64,000 nt of DNA from Amycolatopsis sp. A133 (GTDB lineage Bacteria > Actinomycetota > Actinomycetes > Mycobacteriales > Pseudonocardiaceae): contig NZ_JAVHJU010000001.1 of the NCBI RefSeq assembly GCF_031082405.1, forward strand, positions 310,001 to 374,000, written 5' to 3'. The translations under genes were made by a program, and so were the position numbers. Shown here piece by piece: positions 27,547 through 38,914 of the stretch (its first letter is position 1; each line of letters begins with the position of its first letter). Below the pieces are notes generated by a model. It did no database searches. It worked only from the letters and a program-made list of their open reading frames with translations, and was not told the origin of the DNA.

Positions 27547-27868
27547 AGCAGGGCCGCGCCGAGGCGACCGTCAACCACACGTTGGCCCGCGAAAACGCCG
27601 GGATCCGCACCGCCGGACCGAAATAGTTCGGCTGGGTGTACACACACCAGGCGTTCTGGCTGCCGTTGCTTTCGGAATACGCGGTGAACGGCGGCGTGAT
27701 CGACGGATTCGGCGCCGCCATGCAGATCGCCGTCCCGTTCGGCCCGTTCAGCCAGAGTGCTTCCGGAATGCAGATCGGGCCTGGGCGCGCGGGCTGCGCG
27801 GACGCCGAAGGCGCAGCCAGCAGGACCGCGGCCAGCACGGACACGACGAAGAACATCATCCTTTTCAT
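27545..27868 (-). CDS. Small secreted cysteine-containing protein
   Basis: A 107-residue protein with a clear signal peptide (MKRMMFFVVSVLAAVLLAAPSASA, cleaved near residue 24). The mature part has four cysteines, one of them the last residue, and an NAWCVYTQPNYFGPAVRIPAF segment. This faintly recalls short secreted beta-sheet proteins such as peptidase-inhibitor family I36. The resemblance is weak, so no function is assigned. GAGGGG lies before the ATG. A secreted hydrolase gene lies 40 bases upstream on the same strand. Confidence 0.6.
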
Positions 27869-27908
27869 ATTCTTTTCCCCTCATTCCCCCGAGGGGGAAA
27901 TGTCCCCC

Positions 27909-29303
27909 TCACCGAGCAGACTGACAGGAACCGTCCGCCGCGGGGAAGACCCCGTCACGCAGATAGCCCAGCACTGCTTCGTTTCCGCAAGCATTTTCCC
28001 GCGTGAAGACACCGTGGCCGCCGTCGTCGACGGTCACCAGCCGCGCGCGGGGCCCGAACGCCGCTCGCGTCTCGCGCGCGCCGGACAGCGGCGTCGCCGG
28101 ATCACGCAGGTTCTGCACCAGCAGGACGTTCGCCGGGCCGGGTCCGCCCACGCGCACCGGCGGCTCGGCGCGTTCGACGGGCCAGAACGCGCAGGGGTTC
28201 ACGTTCGCCGCGGCCGGGCCGAACATGGGGTGCTTCACCCGGTCGCGTTCGACCGCGTACTGGTAGTAGCCGAGCCGCTCGGGCCAGTCGGAGTCGTTGC
28301 AGAGCACCTGGAGCTGGAGCGCGGCGTGGCTGTCGCCGTCGAGCGGCCCGGCCGTGGTTCGCGCGGCGCCCGCCCAGTCCCGGGCCAGCGCCGGGAAGAA
28401 CGCGTCGTCGTAGAGGCCGTTCCACGTTCCGGACCGGAACCCGGGCCCGCGGACGGCGGCGAGCTCGAAGAACTTCGCCGTCACCGCCGCCGGTGTCCGC
28501 CCCAGGTGGTAGACGTCGTCGCGCTCGGCCGCCCAGGCGGCGAAGTCCGGGAAGCGGTCGTCGAACCCTTCGGCGAAACGCCGGTTGGCGCGGACGTCGA
28601 GCCCGCGTGGGCCGAGGACGCTGTCGAGCACGATCCGGTCGGTGTGGCCGGGGAACATCGACGCGTAGGCCGCACCGAGGTAGCTGCCGTAAGAAACGCC
28701 GTAGTAGGAGATCTTCCGCTCCCCCAGCGCCGCCCGGATCCGGTCGAGGTCGCGGGCGGTGTTCGCGGTCGTCATGTGCGGCAACAGGTCCTTTGTGGAC
28801 GCGGTGCCGCACTTCTCCGCCACCACGCGCGCTTTCGCCGCGGTGGCGGTGACGTCACCCGCCCCGGCCGCGTACGGGCCGAGGACCGCGCCACGCTCCT
28901 CCGACGTCGTCATGGCGCACGTGACCGGCGTGCTGTAGGTGGTGCCGCGGGGGTCGAAGCCGATGACGTCGTAGGCGTCCGGCAGGCCGGAGCCGCCCAT
29001 CCGCTGCAGCAGCTGGGCGGGCATGGCGAGCCCGGGGCTGCCCGGCCCGCCGGGGTTCATCAGCAGCACGCCCCGGCGCTTGCCGGGGGTCCCGGCGTGC
29101 CGGGAGAGGGTCAGCTCGATGGTGCGGTCCGGGTGCGCGTAGTCGAGCGGCACGCGCAGGGTGGCGCATGCGAGCCCGGCCGTCGGCGACGGCGACATGC
29201 CGTAGTCCGGGCAGGGGATCGTCCACGTCAATCCCGGGGCCGCCGCCGCCGGCGGCGCGGTGAGCAGGGGCAGGAAAGCGAGCGCGATCAGGGTTTTCCG
29301 CAT
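27909..29303 (-). CDS. Secreted alpha/beta hydrolase, S33-type tripeptidyl aminopeptidase-like
   Basis: The 464-residue protein starts with a signal peptide (about residues 1-22, ending PPAAAA). It has NPGGPGSPG (oxyanion region, 84-92), the nucleophile motif GVSYGSYLG with S204, a late LRDPATPLSGAR carrying the likely acid aspartate, and GGHGVF with the histidine. This is the SlpD/SlpE-like group that trims peptides outside the cell. The small secreted protein gene lies downstream. Confidence 0.88.
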   Translation of the reverse strand: MRKTLIALAFLPLLTAPPAAAAPGLTWTIPCPDYGMSPSPTAGLACATLRVPLDYAHPDRTIELTLSRHAGTPGKRRGVLLMNPGGPGSPGLAMPAQLLQRMGGSGLPDAYDVIGFDPRGTTYSTPVTCAMTTSEERGAVLGPYAAGAGDVTATAAKARVVAEKCGTASTKDLLPHMTTANTARDLDRIRAALGERKISYYGVSYGSYLGAAYASMFPGHTDRIVLDSVLGPRGLDVRANRRFAEGFDDRFPDFAAWAAERDDVYHLGRTPAAVTAKFFELAAVRGPGFRSGTWNGLYDDAFFPALARDWAGAARTTAGPLDGDSHAALQLQVLCNDSDWPERLGYYQYAVERDRVKHPMFGPAAANVNPCAFWPVERAEPPVRVGGPGPANVLLVQNLRDPATPLSGARETRAAFGPRARLVTVDDGGHGVFTRENACGNEAVLGYLRDGVFPAADGSCQSAR

Positions 29304-29385
29304 GCCCCGAGCCTGGCGGGCCCGGAGCGCGCCGACGTCGGCCCAGGGGCCGGAACCCCGGCTCCGCCCCTGGGCTGACGCGCGG

Positions 29386-30273
29386 TCACGCGGCTTGCGC
29401 GCGGTTGTACAGGTTCTGCGCGTCGGTGCCGAAGTACGGCCCGAACATGTAGCCCGGCAAGAAGTTGTAGCCGAAGCTGTTCACCGAGGCCTGCACGCCG
29501 GCGCCGGTGCCCTCGTTGAACGACAGGAACCACGGCCCGCCGCTGGAACCGCCGGTCATGTTGCACTGCATGCCGTGGTCCTTGGACAGCAGGAAGTCGG
29601 TGAAAGTGCTGCCGCTGCAATAGATCAGCTTCGTGCCGTCGTAGGGCGCCGCGGCCGGGTAGCCGAAGGCGTACATGCTCTGGTTCTTCGGCTGGTTGAA
29701 GGCGATGCCCTGCGCGCCGACGACGTCGGTGAGCCGCTGGCCGTTGAGCGGGTTGACGACGGCCATGCCGACGTCGTAGTTGATGTCCTCACTGGCTTCC
29801 CACTGCGGCGTGGTGAGCGTGGTCTTCGCGGCCCACTGGCCGTAGGGGGCGTTGCCGTTGTTGTAGCCGGGCACGAAGACCCACTCGGTGTGCCAGGTGC
29901 CCTGGTACTTCACGCAGTGCCCGGCGGTGACGACGACGCTGCCGTTGGTGCTGGTGACGGCATCCCCGGAACAGGACGCTTTCTGGCCGTTGAAGAGGAA
30001 GAACACGCGCCCGGCGGTCTGGGTGACCTTGCCGCCGCCGGTCCAGGCCCCACCGCCGTTCGGAATGCTCTGGATGACAGCGCTCTGCCCTCGCGCGACG
30101 TCCTTCGGCGTGAAGGCGGGGGATTTGACGAGCGAGTCCATCGGGACGGCCGCCCGCATGGCATCGGGCGTCCAGAAGGGTTTCGGTGCGGCCTGGGCGG
30201 GCGTTCCGACCAGGGCGAACACCAGGGAGAGGACGGCGGTGACCACCGCGGCCCGGAGTTTCGTGTGCTTCAA
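29386..30273 (-). CDS. Secreted trypsin-like serine protease
   Basis: The 295-residue protein starts at a TTG (LKHTKLRAAVV) with GGTGGGG upstream. The frame further upstream looks noncoding. A signal peptide ends near residue 28 (TPAQA). The triad is visible: H119 in VTAGHC, D167 in INYDVGMAVV and S244 in TGGSSGGPWF. It resembles actinobacterial trypsin/V8-type peptidases that act on proteins outside the cell. It stands alone, with an 82-base gap after it and a 128-base gap before it. Confidence 0.85.
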   Translation of the reverse strand: MKHTKLRAAVVTAVLSLVFALVGTPAQAAPKPFWTPDAMRAAVPMDSLVKSPAFTPKDVARGQSAVIQSIPNGGGAWTGGGKVTQTAGRVFFLFNGQKASCSGDAVTSTNGSVVVTAGHCVKYQGTWHTEWVFVPGYNNGNAPYGQWAAKTTLTTPQWEASEDINYDVGMAVVNPLNGQRLTDVVGAQGIAFNQPKNQSMYAFGYPAAAPYDGTKLIYCSGSTFTDFLLSKDHGMQCNMTGGSSGGPWFLSFNEGTGAGVQASVNSFGYNFLPGYMFGPYFGTDAQNLYNRAQAA

Positions 30274-30401
30274 GACGCCCCACCTTCCGCAGAAGTGAAT
30301 CGTCGCAAAGGCGACACAGCTACTCGAAAGTAATCGGCTCCCCACAGAGCGCACACCGCTGTCCGGCGTAACGCTTTCAGACCCGCCGGGCGGCTGCCGC
30401 A

Positions 30402-31445
30402 CTAGGAAATGGTGAGGCCAGGGGCATCGAGGAGATCCATTTGCCCGCCCGTGACGGCGAGGGCGACGCCCGGATCGGTCTTCATGTTGTGCGGGTAGCC
30501 CAATGGCAGGGTGCCGGCCGCGTCGAGCCGGTCGATCTGTTCAGGGCTCAGCCGAAGCTGTGCCGCCGCGAGATTGGTGGCCAGCTGCCCGGCCGATCGC
30601 GGGCCGACGATCGGGATGACCCCCTTGGCCATCGACCAGCCGATCGCCACCGCCTCGGCGGTGGCGTCCGCTTCCCGGGCGATCGCTTCGACCGTGTCGA
30701 GAACGGCGGCCTTGTTGCCGTCTTCTTCGTGGTGCAGGAACTGGCTGATGGAACTCTGTGCACGGCCGCTTTCGCCTCGGCGATATTTTCCGGTCAGCAG
30801 GCCTCCGCCGAGCGGCGAATAGCCCAGAACCCCGAGTCCGAAGCCTTCCGCCATCGGCAACAGATCGCGTTCTGCGGCGCGTTCGACCAAGCTGTATTCG
30901 GCCTGGATGGCGACCAGGGGTGCCCAGCCCCGGGCCGCGGCGATGGTCGCTCCGGTCGCCACCCGCCAGGCGGGGAAGTTGGACAAGCCGACGTAGAGCA
31001 CCTTGCCCGAGCGGACGAGATCGTCGAAGGCGCGCATGATTTCTTCGACAGGAGTCGCATTGTCGGGAGCGTGGGCCCACAACAGGTCGACTCGATCCGT
31101 TTTCAGCCGTCGCAGGCTCGCCTCCAGCGATTGCACCATCGACTTCCTGCCGTTACCGGTCATCTGAAGGCCGCTGTCCGGCGTGGTCCCCGTTGAGTAC
31201 TTGGTGGCGACCACCACCTCGTCGCGATCGGCGGCGATCATTTCGGCGAGATAGACCTCCGCGTCACCGAACTGATAGTTGCTGGAGGTGTCGATGAAGT
31301 TTCCGCCGGCGCCGCGATACCTGTCGTACATTTCTTGCGCCTCGGGGACGGTGGCACCGTGTCCCCAGCCGCCGCCGAAGTTCCCCGTTCCCAGGGAAAG
31401 CGCCGAGACGCGCAGACCTGATCGGCCAAGATATCGATAACGCAC
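30402..31445 (-). CDS. Aldo/keto reductase
   Basis: The 347-residue protein is a TIM-barrel NADPH oxidoreductase. It has VRYRYLGRSGLRVSALSLGTGNFGGGWGHG at the start, FIDTSSNYQFGDAE with the catalytic tyrosine region, and the conserved VDLLWAHAPDN and IPIVGPRSAGQL. The GTG at 31445 has GAGGAGA five bases before it. It is divergent from an AraC-type regulator only 94 bases away, which probably controls it. The substrate is unknown. Confidence 0.88.
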   Translation of the reverse strand: MRYRYLGRSGLRVSALSLGTGNFGGGWGHGATVPEAQEMYDRYRGAGGNFIDTSSNYQFGDAEVYLAEMIAADRDEVVVATKYSTGTTPDSGLQMTGNGRKSMVQSLEASLRRLKTDRVDLLWAHAPDNATPVEEIMRAFDDLVRSGKVLYVGLSNFPAWRVATGATIAAARGWAPLVAIQAEYSLVERAAERDLLPMAEGFGLGVLGYSPLGGGLLTGKYRRGESGRAQSSISQFLHHEEDGNKAAVLDTVEAIAREADATAEAVAIGWSMAKGVIPIVGPRSAGQLATNLAAAQLRLSPEQIDRLDAAGTLPLGYPHNMKTDPGVALAVTGGQMDLLDAPGLTIS

Positions 31446-31526
31446 AATTCTCTCCTCAACACCCAAGGCTGTCGCACCCGGCGATGACGCCGCGCCCAGG
31501 CACTCATCATGCAGCGCGGTCTCTGA

Positions 31527-31532
31527 TACGGT
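31527..31532 (+). promoter_or_regulatory. -10 box of the AraC-type regulator (leaderless type)
   Basis: TACGGT, seven bases before the GTG at 31540. It supports that start over the ATG at 31570. Confidence 0.45.
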
Positions 31533-31539
31533 CCATAAC

Positions 31540-32505
31540 GTGGAGTCCGAAGTTCTTTACGTATCGTCCATGGATGCGGGGGTGATCGGCTCTCGCGACC
31601 CCATGGTCGGTGTCATGGGGCTGCTCCGGCCACGCGCGGTCGTGCCCGCACCGCTGCACGCCGCCAGTCCGTGGGCGGTGCGGTTCGCCCCCTTCCCGCA
31701 CGTCAAACTCGGCGTTGTCGTCGACGGCCGGTGCTGGTTGACCCTCGACGGCCATGAGCCGCTGCTGCTGGAAGAAGGGGACTTCTACCTGCTTGGTCAC
31801 CCTCCGCAATACACGCTGAGCAGCTCGCGCGACGCGGTTTCGGCGCTCTCGGCCGCCACGCTGCCGCCGAACACGACCGGCAGAGGGTTTCGCATCGGAA
31901 CCGAAGCAGGCGAGGACTCCTACACGTGCAGTGTCGACTTCACGTTCGACGCCGGCGACACCTCGATGCTGCTCGACGTGCTTCCGCGGGTGGTCCACGT
32001 CCGGGCGGGCGATCCGCGCGGAGCGCTGTTCATGAATCTCGCCTCGCTGCTGGTCTTCGAGATCGAATCGCCCAGCGTCGGGAGGTCTCTGGTGCTGGAG
32101 CACCTTGCGCAGATCATTCTCGTCCACATGCTGCGGGCGCACGCGGGCAACACCGACCAACCCGGCGGCTGGCTCGCGGCGCTGGCCGACGACGGCATCG
32201 GCGCGGCGCTGCGGGCTATGCACGAGGACGTGAGCCGGCGATGGACGCTCGCCGAACTCGCCGAGATCGGTCGGATGTCCCGCTCGGCGTTCGCCGCGGC
32301 GTTCAAGGCCAGAGTGGGGACACCGCCGTTGACCTACTTGATCAAATGGCGCATGACGCTGGCCCGGGACGCCCTGCGCAACGGGAGTTTGTCGAACTCC
32401 GAGCTGGCCGCCGCAACGGGCTACGAATCCGAAAGTGCCTTCAGCACGGCGTTCCGGCGCGAAGTCGGGTCCTCGCCTCGGCATTACCGCCACGCGGCAC
32501 GGTAA
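31540..32505 (+). CDS. AraC-family regulator with N-terminal cupin domain
   Basis: The 321-residue protein has an N-terminal cupin-like sensing domain (about 20-180) and a C-terminal double helix-turn-helix. The latter is RWTLAELAEIGRMSRSAFAAAFKARVGTPPLTYLIKWRM followed by SNSELAAATGYESESAFSTAFRREVGSSPRHYR. Regulators of this form often control a divergent oxidoreductase gene in response to the substrate. Here the partner is the aldo/keto reductase. Confidence 0.85.
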   Translation: MESEVLYVSSMDAGVIGSRDPMVGVMGLLRPRAVVPAPLHAASPWAVRFAPFPHVKLGVVVDGRCWLTLDGHEPLLLEEGDFYLLGHPPQYTLSSSRDAVSALSAATLPPNTTGRGFRIGTEAGEDSYTCSVDFTFDAGDTSMLLDVLPRVVHVRAGDPRGALFMNLASLLVFEIESPSVGRSLVLEHLAQIILVHMLRAHAGNTDQPGGWLAALADDGIGAALRAMHEDVSRRWTLAELAEIGRMSRSAFAAAFKARVGTPPLTYLIKWRMTLARDALRNGSLSNSELAAATGYESESAFSTAFRREVGSSPRHYRHAAR

Positions 32506-32535
32506 GCGGTGGCGTCGGTTCACCACCAGGCCCGC

Positions 32536-32570
32536 CGAAGGCCCCCTCACCAGCGACGAGGGGGCCTTCG
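32536..32570. terminator. Bidirectional hairpin between the AraC gene and gltD
   Basis: CGAAGGCCCCCTC (32536-32548) pairs over 13 bases with GAGGGGGCCTTCG (32558-32570), loop ACCAGCGAC. The stem sits between two convergent stops. On the minus strand it follows the gltD stop by 11 bases. Confidence 0.75.
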
Positions 32571-32581
32571 AGATGAACGGA

Positions 32582-34090
32582 TCAGACGACCGCGAGCGGC
32601 AGTGCCGTCGGGTGGACCGGGGCCGGCAGGTCCGACGCGCCCGTCAGGTACGTGTCCACCGCGTTGGCCACCGAACGGCCCTCCGCGATCGCCCACACCA
32701 CCAGGGACGCGCCGCGGTGGGCGTCGCCGCAGACGAACACCCCCGGGGTCTCCGTCTGCCAGTCCACACCGCACGACAGCGTTCCGCGGCGGGTCGGCGA
32801 CAGGCCCAGCCCGCCCAGCAGCGGCATCTCCTCGACGCCCTCGAAGCCGATCGCCAGCAGGACCAGGTCCGCCGGCAGCGTCTCGATCTCGTCGTTCACC
32901 GGGATCACCTCGCGGCGGCCGGTCGCCGGGTCCTTCTGGACCCGCACCTGCTGCAGCTCGATCGCCGTGACGCAGCCCTCGTCGTCGCCGACGAACCGCT
33001 TGACCGCCACCGCGAACTTCCGCTCGCCCGCCTCCTCGTGCGCCGCGTACGTGCGCAGGATGTACGGCCACGTGGGCCACGGCGACCGGGCGTCGTCCCG
33101 GGCCGAAGGCGGCATCGGGTACTGGTCCAGCTGCGTCACCGACAGCGCGCCCTGGCGGGTGGCCGTGCCGTAGGAGTCGGCGCCGGTGTCGCCGCCGCCG
33201 ATGATCACCACGTGCTTGCCTCGGGCGTCGACCGCGGGCGGGCCGTCGCCCTCGACGTACTTGTTGGCCGGGACCAGGTGCTCCATCGCCAGGTGGATGC
33301 CCGCCAGCTCGCGGCCCGGCGTCGTCGTGTCGTCGCGGCCGCGCAGCGCGCCGACCGCGAGCACGACGGCGTCGTACTGCGCGCGCAGGTCCTCCACCGA
33401 CAGGTCGACGCCGACTTCGCAGCCGGTGACGAACCGGGTGCCTTCCTTGCGCAGCTGCGCCAGGCGCCGGTCGAGGACCTTCTTCTCCATCTTGAACTCG
33501 GGGATGCCGTAGCGCAGCAGCCCGCCGAGCCGGTCGTCGCGCTCGAACACGGTGACCTCGTGCCCGGCGCGGGTCAGCTGCTGGGCCGCGGCGAGCCCGG
33601 CCGGCCCGGAACCGACGATCGCGACCCGCCGTCCACTGGACACTTCGGACACCTGCGGCTGGACGTAACCCGCTTCCCAGGACTGGTCGGCGATCGTCTG
33701 CTCGACGCGCTTGATCGACACCGGCCCGCCCGAGAGCGGCGAGATCGACAGCACGCAGCCGGCTTCGCACGGCGCCGGGCACAGCTTCCCGGTGAACTCG
33801 GGGAAGTTGTTGGTGGCGTGCAGCCGGTCGCTCGCCGCGGCCCAGTCGCCGCGGCGGACCAGGTCGTTCCACTCCGGGATCAGGTTGCCCAGCGGGCAGC
33901 CGGAGCCGCCGGAGTGGCAGAACGGGATGCCGCAGTCCATGCACCGCGACGCCTGCTTGCGCACCTGTTCGTTGCGCTCGGCCGGGGGGACGTCCGCGTA
34001 GACTTCACCCCAGGTCGCGAGACGCTCCTCTTTGGACTTCTTCTTCGGCTCTTCGCGGTCGTACTTCAGGAAACCGGTCGGGTCAGCCAC
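32582..34090 (-). CDS. gltD: Glutamate synthase small subunit
   Basis: The 502-residue protein passes electrons from NADPH through FAD and iron-sulfur clusters to the large subunit. The N-terminal cluster cysteines are in [20 protein letters not shown] and [12 protein letters not shown]- and NADPH-binding GxGxxG motifs are [15 protein letters not shown] and [15 protein letters not shown]. The GTG at 34090 ([11 protein letters not shown]) overlaps the gltB stop by 8 bases, so translation is coupled. Confidence 0.95.
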   Translation of the reverse strand: MADPTGFLKYDREEPKKKSKEERLATWGEVYADVPPAERNEQVRKQASRCMDCGIPFCHSGGSGCPLGNLIPEWNDLVRRGDWAAASDRLHATNNFPEFTGKLCPAPCEAGCVLSISPLSGGPVSIKRVEQTIADQSWEAGYVQPQVSEVSSGRRVAIVGSGPAGLAAAQQLTRAGHEVTVFERDDRLGGLLRYGIPEFKMEKKVLDRRLAQLRKEGTRFVTGCEVGVDLSVEDLRAQYDAVVLAVGALRGRDDTTTPGRELAGIHLAMEHLVPANKYVEGDGPPAVDARGKHVVIIGGGDTGADSYGTATRQGALSVTQLDQYPMPPSARDDARSPWPTWPYILRTYAAHEEAGERKFAVAVKRFVGDDEGCVTAIELQQVRVQKDPATGRREVIPVNDEIETLPADLVLLAIGFEGVEEMPLLGGLGLSPTRRGTLSCGVDWQTETPGVFVCGDAHRGASLVVWAIAEGRSVANAVDTYLTGASDLPAPVHPTALPLAVV

Positions 34091-37000
34091 GAGCGGCCTC
34101 CATGATCGCCTCGTCGACGTCGCGGCCGGCAGCACGCGCTGCCTTCGCCGCGTCCAGGACCCGCTGGTAGTCGCGCGGCATCACCTTCGTGAACGCCACC
34201 GACCGGCGCGGCCAGTCGCCGAGCAGCGAGGCCGCCACCGCGGAGCGGGTGAGATCGTAGTGCTGTTGCACGGTTTTCTTGAGCCACGCCATGTCATCGG
34301 CGGTCGGGCGCAGCAGGTCCACCATGTCCTGGTTGACCTTCCGCGCGTCGACGTCGAGGACGAAGGCGATGCCGCCGGACATGCCGGCCGCCAGGTTGCG
34401 CCCGGTCGGGCCGAGCACCACCGCGCGGCCGCCGGTCATGTACTCGAAGGCGTGGTCGCCGACGCCCTCGGCGACGACCGTGGCGCCGGAGTTGCGGACG
34501 CAGAAGCGTTCGCCGACCTGGCCGCGCAAGAAGATTTCGCCGGCGGTCGCGCCGTAGGCGATCGTGTTGCCCGCGATCGTCTGCGCTTCGGCGGCGAAGG
34601 ACGCCTCCGGGTCGGGGCGGACGACGATCCGGCCGCCGGAGAGGCCCTTGCCGACGTAGTCGTTCGCGTCGCCGACCATGTCGAGGGTGATGCCGCGCGG
34701 CAGGAACGCGCCGAGCGACTGGCCGGCCGATCCGGTGAGCGTGACGTGGATGGTGTCCTCGGGCAGGCCGTCCCCGCCGTAGCGGCGGGTGATCTCCGAC
34801 CCGAGCAGCGTGCCGACCGTCCGGTTGACGTTGCGCACCGGCAGCTCGATGTTCACGTGGTGCGCGTCCTCCAGCGCCGCCTCGGCGAGCTGGATGAGCG
34901 TGCGGTCGAGCGCGTGCTCGAGGCCGTGGTCCTGGCCGCGGGTCCGCCGCTTCGCACCGCCGTACGGCGTCTCCTGCGGCATTTCGAAGATCGGCGCCAG
35001 GTTCAGCCCGGACGCCTTCCAGTGGTCGACGGCCTCGTCGGTGTTCAGCAGCTCGGCGTGGCCGATGGCCTCGTCGAGCGTGCGGAAGCCCAGCGCGGCC
35101 AGCGTTTCGCGGACTTCTTCGGCGACGAACTTGAAGAAGTTGACAACGTGCTCGACCTGGCCGGTGTAGCGCTTGCGCAGTTCGGGGCTCTGCGTGGCGA
35201 CGCCGACCGGGCAGGTGTCGAGGTGGCAGACCCGCATCATGATGCAGCCCGCGACGACGAGCGGGGCCGTCGCGAAGCCGTACTCCTCGGCGCCGAGCAG
35301 CGCCGCGATGACGACGTCGCGCCCGGTCTTCATGGCGCCGTCCACCTGCACGGTGATCCGGTCGCGAAGACCGTTGAGCAGCAACGTCTGCTGCGTCTCG
35401 GCGAGGCCGATCTCCCACGGCGTGCCCGCGTGCTTGAGCGAGTTCATCGGGGACGCGCCGGTGCCGCCGTCGTGGCCGGAGATGAGCACGACGTCGGCGT
35501 GGGCCTTGGACACGCCGGCCGCGACCGTGCCGACGCCGAGCGAGGACACCAGCTTCACGTGGATGCGGGCGTGCTCGTTGGCGTTCTTGAGGTCGTGGAT
35601 CAGCTGGGCCAGGTCCTCGATGGAGTAGATGTCGTGGTGCGGCGGCGGGGAGATCAGCCCCACGCCCGGCGTCGAGTGCCGGGTCCGCGCGATCCACGGG
35701 TACACCTTGTTCGGCGGCAGCTGGCCGCCCTCGCCGGGCTTCGCGCCCTGCGCCATCTTGATCTGGATGTCGTCGGCGTTGACCAGGTACTCGCTGGTGA
35801 CGCCGAACCGTCCACTGGCGACCTGCTTGATCGCGCTGCGCCGCTCCGGGTCGTAGAGGCGCTCGGGATCCTCGCCGCCCTCGCCGGTGTTGGACCGGCC
35901 GCCGATGCGGTTCATCGCGATGGCCAGGGTTTCGTGTGCCTCGGCCGAAATCGAGCCGTACGACATGGCGCCGGTGTTGAAGCGCTTGAAGATCGCCTCG
36001 GCGGGCTCGACCTCGTCGAGCGGCACCGGCTCGCGGACGCCGTCCTTGAACTTGAACAGCCCGCGCAGCGTGCCGCCCTCGCGGTAGAGGCGGTGCACCT
36101 CGTCGGTGTAGGAGCGGTAGACCTCGTCGCGGCCGGTCTTGGACGCGTGCTGCAGCAGGAACACCGTCTCCGGCGTGAACAGGTGCAGCTCGCCCTCGCG
36201 GCGGTAGGCGTACTCGCCGCCCGTGTCGAGTCCACGGTGGACGCGGTCGGTCGGGTTGTCCGGGTACGCGCGGCGGTGCCGCGTCGCGACCTCTTCGGCG
36301 AGCACCTCGAGGCCGACGCCGCCGAGCTTCGACGACGTCCCGGTGAAGTACTCGTCGAGCAGGTCCTGGCTCAGGCCGAGGGATTCGAAGACCTGGGCGG
36401 CGGTGTAGGCGCCGACCGTGGAGATGCCCATCTTGGACATGATCTTCAGGACGCCCTTGACCAGCGCCTGCACGTAGTTGCGGATCGCCTTGGCGGCCTC
36501 GATGCCGGTGACCGCGCCCTGGCCGATCATGTCTTCGATGGTCTCGAAGGCCAGGTACGGGTTGACCGCGGCGGCGCCGTAGCCGAGCAGGAGCGCGATG
36601 TGGTGCACCTCGCGCGCGTCGCCGGACTCGACGACCAGCGCGACGCGCAGGCGTTCCTTGGTGCGGACCAGGTGGTGGTGCACCGCCGCGACCAGCAGCA
36701 GCGACGGGATCGGCGCCATCCGGTGGTCGGAGTCGCGGTCGGAGAGCACGAGCGTGCGCGCGCCGGCCGCGATCGCCTCGGACGCCTCCCGCCGGACACG
36801 TTCGATCGCGCCTGCGAGCGCTTCCGCGCCGCCGTCCACTTCGTACAGTCCGGAAAGGACGCTGCACGCGAAGCCGGGGAGGTCGCCGTCGTCGTTGATG
36901 TGGATGAGCTTGGCGAGCTCGTCGTTGTCGATGACCGGGTACGGCAGCTTCAAGTGGCGGCAGGACGCCGGGCCGGGGGCCAGGAGGTTGCGCTCCGGGC

Positions 37001-38636
37001 CCATGATCCGCGCCATGCAGGTGACGAGCTCCTCGCGGATCGCGTCCAGCGGCGGGTTGGTCACCTGGGCGAAGTTCTGCTTGAAGTAGTCGTAGAGCAG
37101 CCGGGACCGCTTCGACAGCACCGCGGGCGGGGTGTCGGAGCCCATCGAGCCGATCGGCTCGGCGCCCTTCTCGGCCATCGGCGCGAGCAGGATCTTGAGC
37201 TCTTCTTCGGTGTAGCCGAAGGAAAGCTGGCGCCGCAGCACGGAGTCGTGGCTCTGCACGACGTGGTCGCGGTCGGGCAGCTCGGCGATCTTGAGCAGGC
37301 CCGCGTGCAGCCACGAGTCGTAGGGCAGCTCGGCGGCCAGCGCGGACTTGACCTCTTCGTCGTCGACGATCCGGCCGGCCTCGGTGTCGACCAGGAACAT
37401 CTTGCCGGGCTTGAGCCGTCCCTTGGCGACGACGTCCTTCGGGGCCACGTCCAAGACGCCGGCCTCGCTGGCCAGCACGACGCGGTCGTCGGCCGTGCGC
37501 CACCAGCGCGCCGGGCGCAGGCCGTTGCGGTCCAGGACCGCGCCGACCAGGCTGCCGTCGGTGAAGGTGACGCAGGCCGGGCCGTCCCACGGCTCCATCA
37601 GGCTGGCGTGGAACTGGTAGAAAGCGCGCCGCTCGGGCTTCATGGTGGCGTGGTTCTCCCACGCCTCCGGGATCATCATCAGCACCGCGTGCGGCAGCGA
37701 CCGGCCGCCCAGGTGCAGCAGCTCGAGGACCTCGTCGAAGGACGCGGAGTCCGACGCGTCCGGCGAGCAGATCGGGAAGAGCCTGCTCAGGTCGCCGGGG
37801 ATGACGTCGGATTCGAGCAGCGCCTCGCGGGCCCGCATGCGGTTGCGGTTGCCGCGGATGGTGTTGATCTCGCCGTTGTGGGCCACGAACCGGAACGGGT
37901 GGGCCAGCGGCCACGACGGGAAGGTGTTGGTGGAGAAGCGGGAGTGCACCAGCGCGATGGCGCTTTCCAGCCGCTCGTCGCGCAGGTCGGCGAAGAACGC
38001 GGGCAGCTGCTCCGGCGTCACCATGCCCTTGTAGACGATCGTCCGCGAGGACAGCGACGGGAAGTACGTGCCGCAGCCGGCGTTCGCGCTCTCGTGCTCG
38101 ACGCGCTTGCGCAGGCAGAAGGCGAGCCTGTCCAGCTCGATACCCGACTTTCCGTCGCCGGTCACGAAGAGCATGGCGAAGTGCGGCATGACCGAGCGGG
38201 CGGTCGGGCCGATGTCGGCGCGGTCGGCGTCGACCGGGACCTCGCGCCAGCCGAGGACCTCGAGGCCCTCTTCGACGGCGACGCGTTCGGCCAGCCCGAC
38301 GGCCTTGCGGCGCTGCTCGGCGTCTTGGGGCAGGAAAGCGATGCCGGCGGCGTAGGTGGGGTGCCCGTGCTCGTCGGGTTCGGGCAGGGCGAAGCCGGCT
38401 TCGGCGCGCAGCAGCGCGTCGGGCAGCTGCAGCAGGATGCCGGCGCCGTCGCCGCTGGTGGGCTCGGCGCCCGCGGCGCCGCGGTGGTCGAGGTTGGTCA
38501 GCGCGGCCAGGCCGTCGGTGACGATGCCGTGGGACCGGCGCCCGCGGATGTCGGCCACCATGGCCACCCCGCAGGAGTCCTGTTCGGTCTCCGGATCGTA
38601 GAGACCCTGTTTGCCGGGCATGGCGGAGAAGATCAT
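34083..38636 (-). CDS. gltB: Glutamate synthase large subunit
   Basis: The 1,517-residue protein converts glutamine and 2-oxoglutarate to two glutamates. It begins with a 21-residue propeptide before the catalytic cysteine in [10 protein letters not shown] (C22), which acts in glutaminase domain 1. The FMN-binding synthase part carries [14 protein letters not shown] and [15 protein letters not shown], and the cluster region [16 protein letters not shown] binds the 3Fe-4S centre. The GxGxG beta-helix follows at the C-terminal end. It heads the gltBD operon. The 301-base gap upstream holds a GlnR-like site and an inverted repeat. Confidence 0.96.
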   Translation of the reverse strand: MIFSAMPGKQGLYDPETEQDSCGVAMVADIRGRRSHGIVTDGLAALTNLDHRGAAGAEPTSGDGAGILLQLPDALLRAEAGFALPEPDEHGHPTYAAGIAFLPQDAEQRRKAVGLAERVAVEEGLEVLGWREVPVDADRADIGPTARSVMPHFAMLFVTGDGKSGIELDRLAFCLRKRVEHESANAGCGTYFPSLSSRTIVYKGMVTPEQLPAFFADLRDERLESAIALVHSRFSTNTFPSWPLAHPFRFVAHNGEINTIRGNRNRMRAREALLESDVIPGDLSRLFPICSPDASDSASFDEVLELLHLGGRSLPHAVLMMIPEAWENHATMKPERRAFYQFHASLMEPWDGPACVTFTDGSLVGAVLDRNGLRPARWWRTADDRVVLASEAGVLDVAPKDVVAKGRLKPGKMFLVDTEAGRIVDDEEVKSALAAELPYDSWLHAGLLKIAELPDRDHVVQSHDSVLRRQLSFGYTEEELKILLAPMAEKGAEPIGSMGSDTPPAVLSKRSRLLYDYFKQNFAQVTNPPLDAIREELVTCMARIMGPERNLLAPGPASCRHLKLPYPVIDNDELAKLIHINDDGDLPGFACSVLSGLYEVDGGAEALAGAIERVRREASEAIAAGARTLVLSDRDSDHRMAPIPSLLLVAAVHHHLVRTKERLRVALVVESGDAREVHHIALLLGYGAAAVNPYLAFETIEDMIGQGAVTGIEAAKAIRNYVQALVKGVLKIMSKMGISTVGAYTAAQVFESLGLSQDLLDEYFTGTSSKLGGVGLEVLAEEVATRHRRAYPDNPTDRVHRGLDTGGEYAYRREGELHLFTPETVFLLQHASKTGRDEVYRSYTDEVHRLYREGGTLRGLFKFKDGVREPVPLDEVEPAEAIFKRFNTGAMSYGSISAEAHETLAIAMNRIGGRSNTGEGGEDPERLYDPERRSAIKQVASGRFGVTSEYLVNADDIQIKMAQGAKPGEGGQLPPNKVYPWIARTRHSTPGVGLISPPPHHDIYSIEDLAQLIHDLKNANEHARIHVKLVSSLGVGTVAAGVSKAHADVVLISGHDGGTGASPMNSLKHAGTPWEIGLAETQQTLLLNGLRDRITVQVDGAMKTGRDVVIAALLGAEEYGFATAPLVVAGCIMMRVCHLDTCPVGVATQSPELRKRYTGQVEHVVNFFKFVAEEVRETLAALGFRTLDEAIGHAELLNTDEAVDHWKASGLNLAPIFEMPQETPYGGAKRRTRGQDHGLEHALDRTLIQLAEAALEDAHHVNIELPVRNVNRTVGTLLGSEITRRYGGDGLPEDTIHVTLTGSAGQSLGAFLPRGITLDMVGDANDYVGKGLSGGRIVVRPDPEASFAAEAQTIAGNTIAYGATAGEIFLRGQVGERFCVRNSGATVVAEGVGDHAFEYMTGGRAVVLGPTGRNLAAGMSGGIAFVLDVDARKVNQDMVDLLRPTADDMAWLKKTVQQHYDLTRSAVAASLLGDWPRRSVAFTKVMPRDYQRVLDAAKAARAAGRDVDEAIMEAARG

Positions 38637-38727
38637 GAAGGGACCTCCTTCGTCGTCTTGTCGTGCGGGGCCGGGCTACCGGCCGGGGAGCGCACGGGAC
38701 GACGATGGCCCGCTTGTTAGCGCGACT

Positions 38728-38743
38728 TTAACACCTGGGAAAC
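38728..38743. promoter_or_regulatory. GlnR-like site upstream of gltB
   Basis: TTAAC-ACCTGG-GAAAC resembles one GlnR half-site pair (gTnAC-n6-GaAAC) with one mismatch at the first base. It lies about 92 bases before the gltB start, in the right place for nitrogen control. The match is short and the second half of a full box is not clear. Confidence 0.3.
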
Positions 38744-38800
38744 ACCGCAGCAGCCCCTCGGAGCGCCCCGGACAACGTCGGACGGTAACGATCTGGCTGC

Positions 38801-38845
38801 GCGGAACGACGTAGTTCCTGATGGGTTCCCGGTAGTTCGTTCCGC
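38801..38845. repeat. Inverted repeat in the gltB/SDR divergent region
   Basis: GCGGAACGA (38801-38809) pairs perfectly with TCGTTCCGC (38837-38845). Inside is a direct repeat of GTAGTTC. It lies between the divergent gltB and SDR genes and may bind a regulator. Confidence 0.4.
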
Positions 38846-38914
38846 TAAGTATAAGGCCCGGAAACTCCGGTCAAGACCAAGGTGACGTGATCGGCGGACT
38901 GTGTCCCGGGTCAC

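Noticed and set aside
34032..38720. A 1,562-codon open frame on the plus strand
   Set aside because: It is the antisense shadow of gltB; GC-rich codon use leaves this frame without stops. The sense strand has all gltB motifs.
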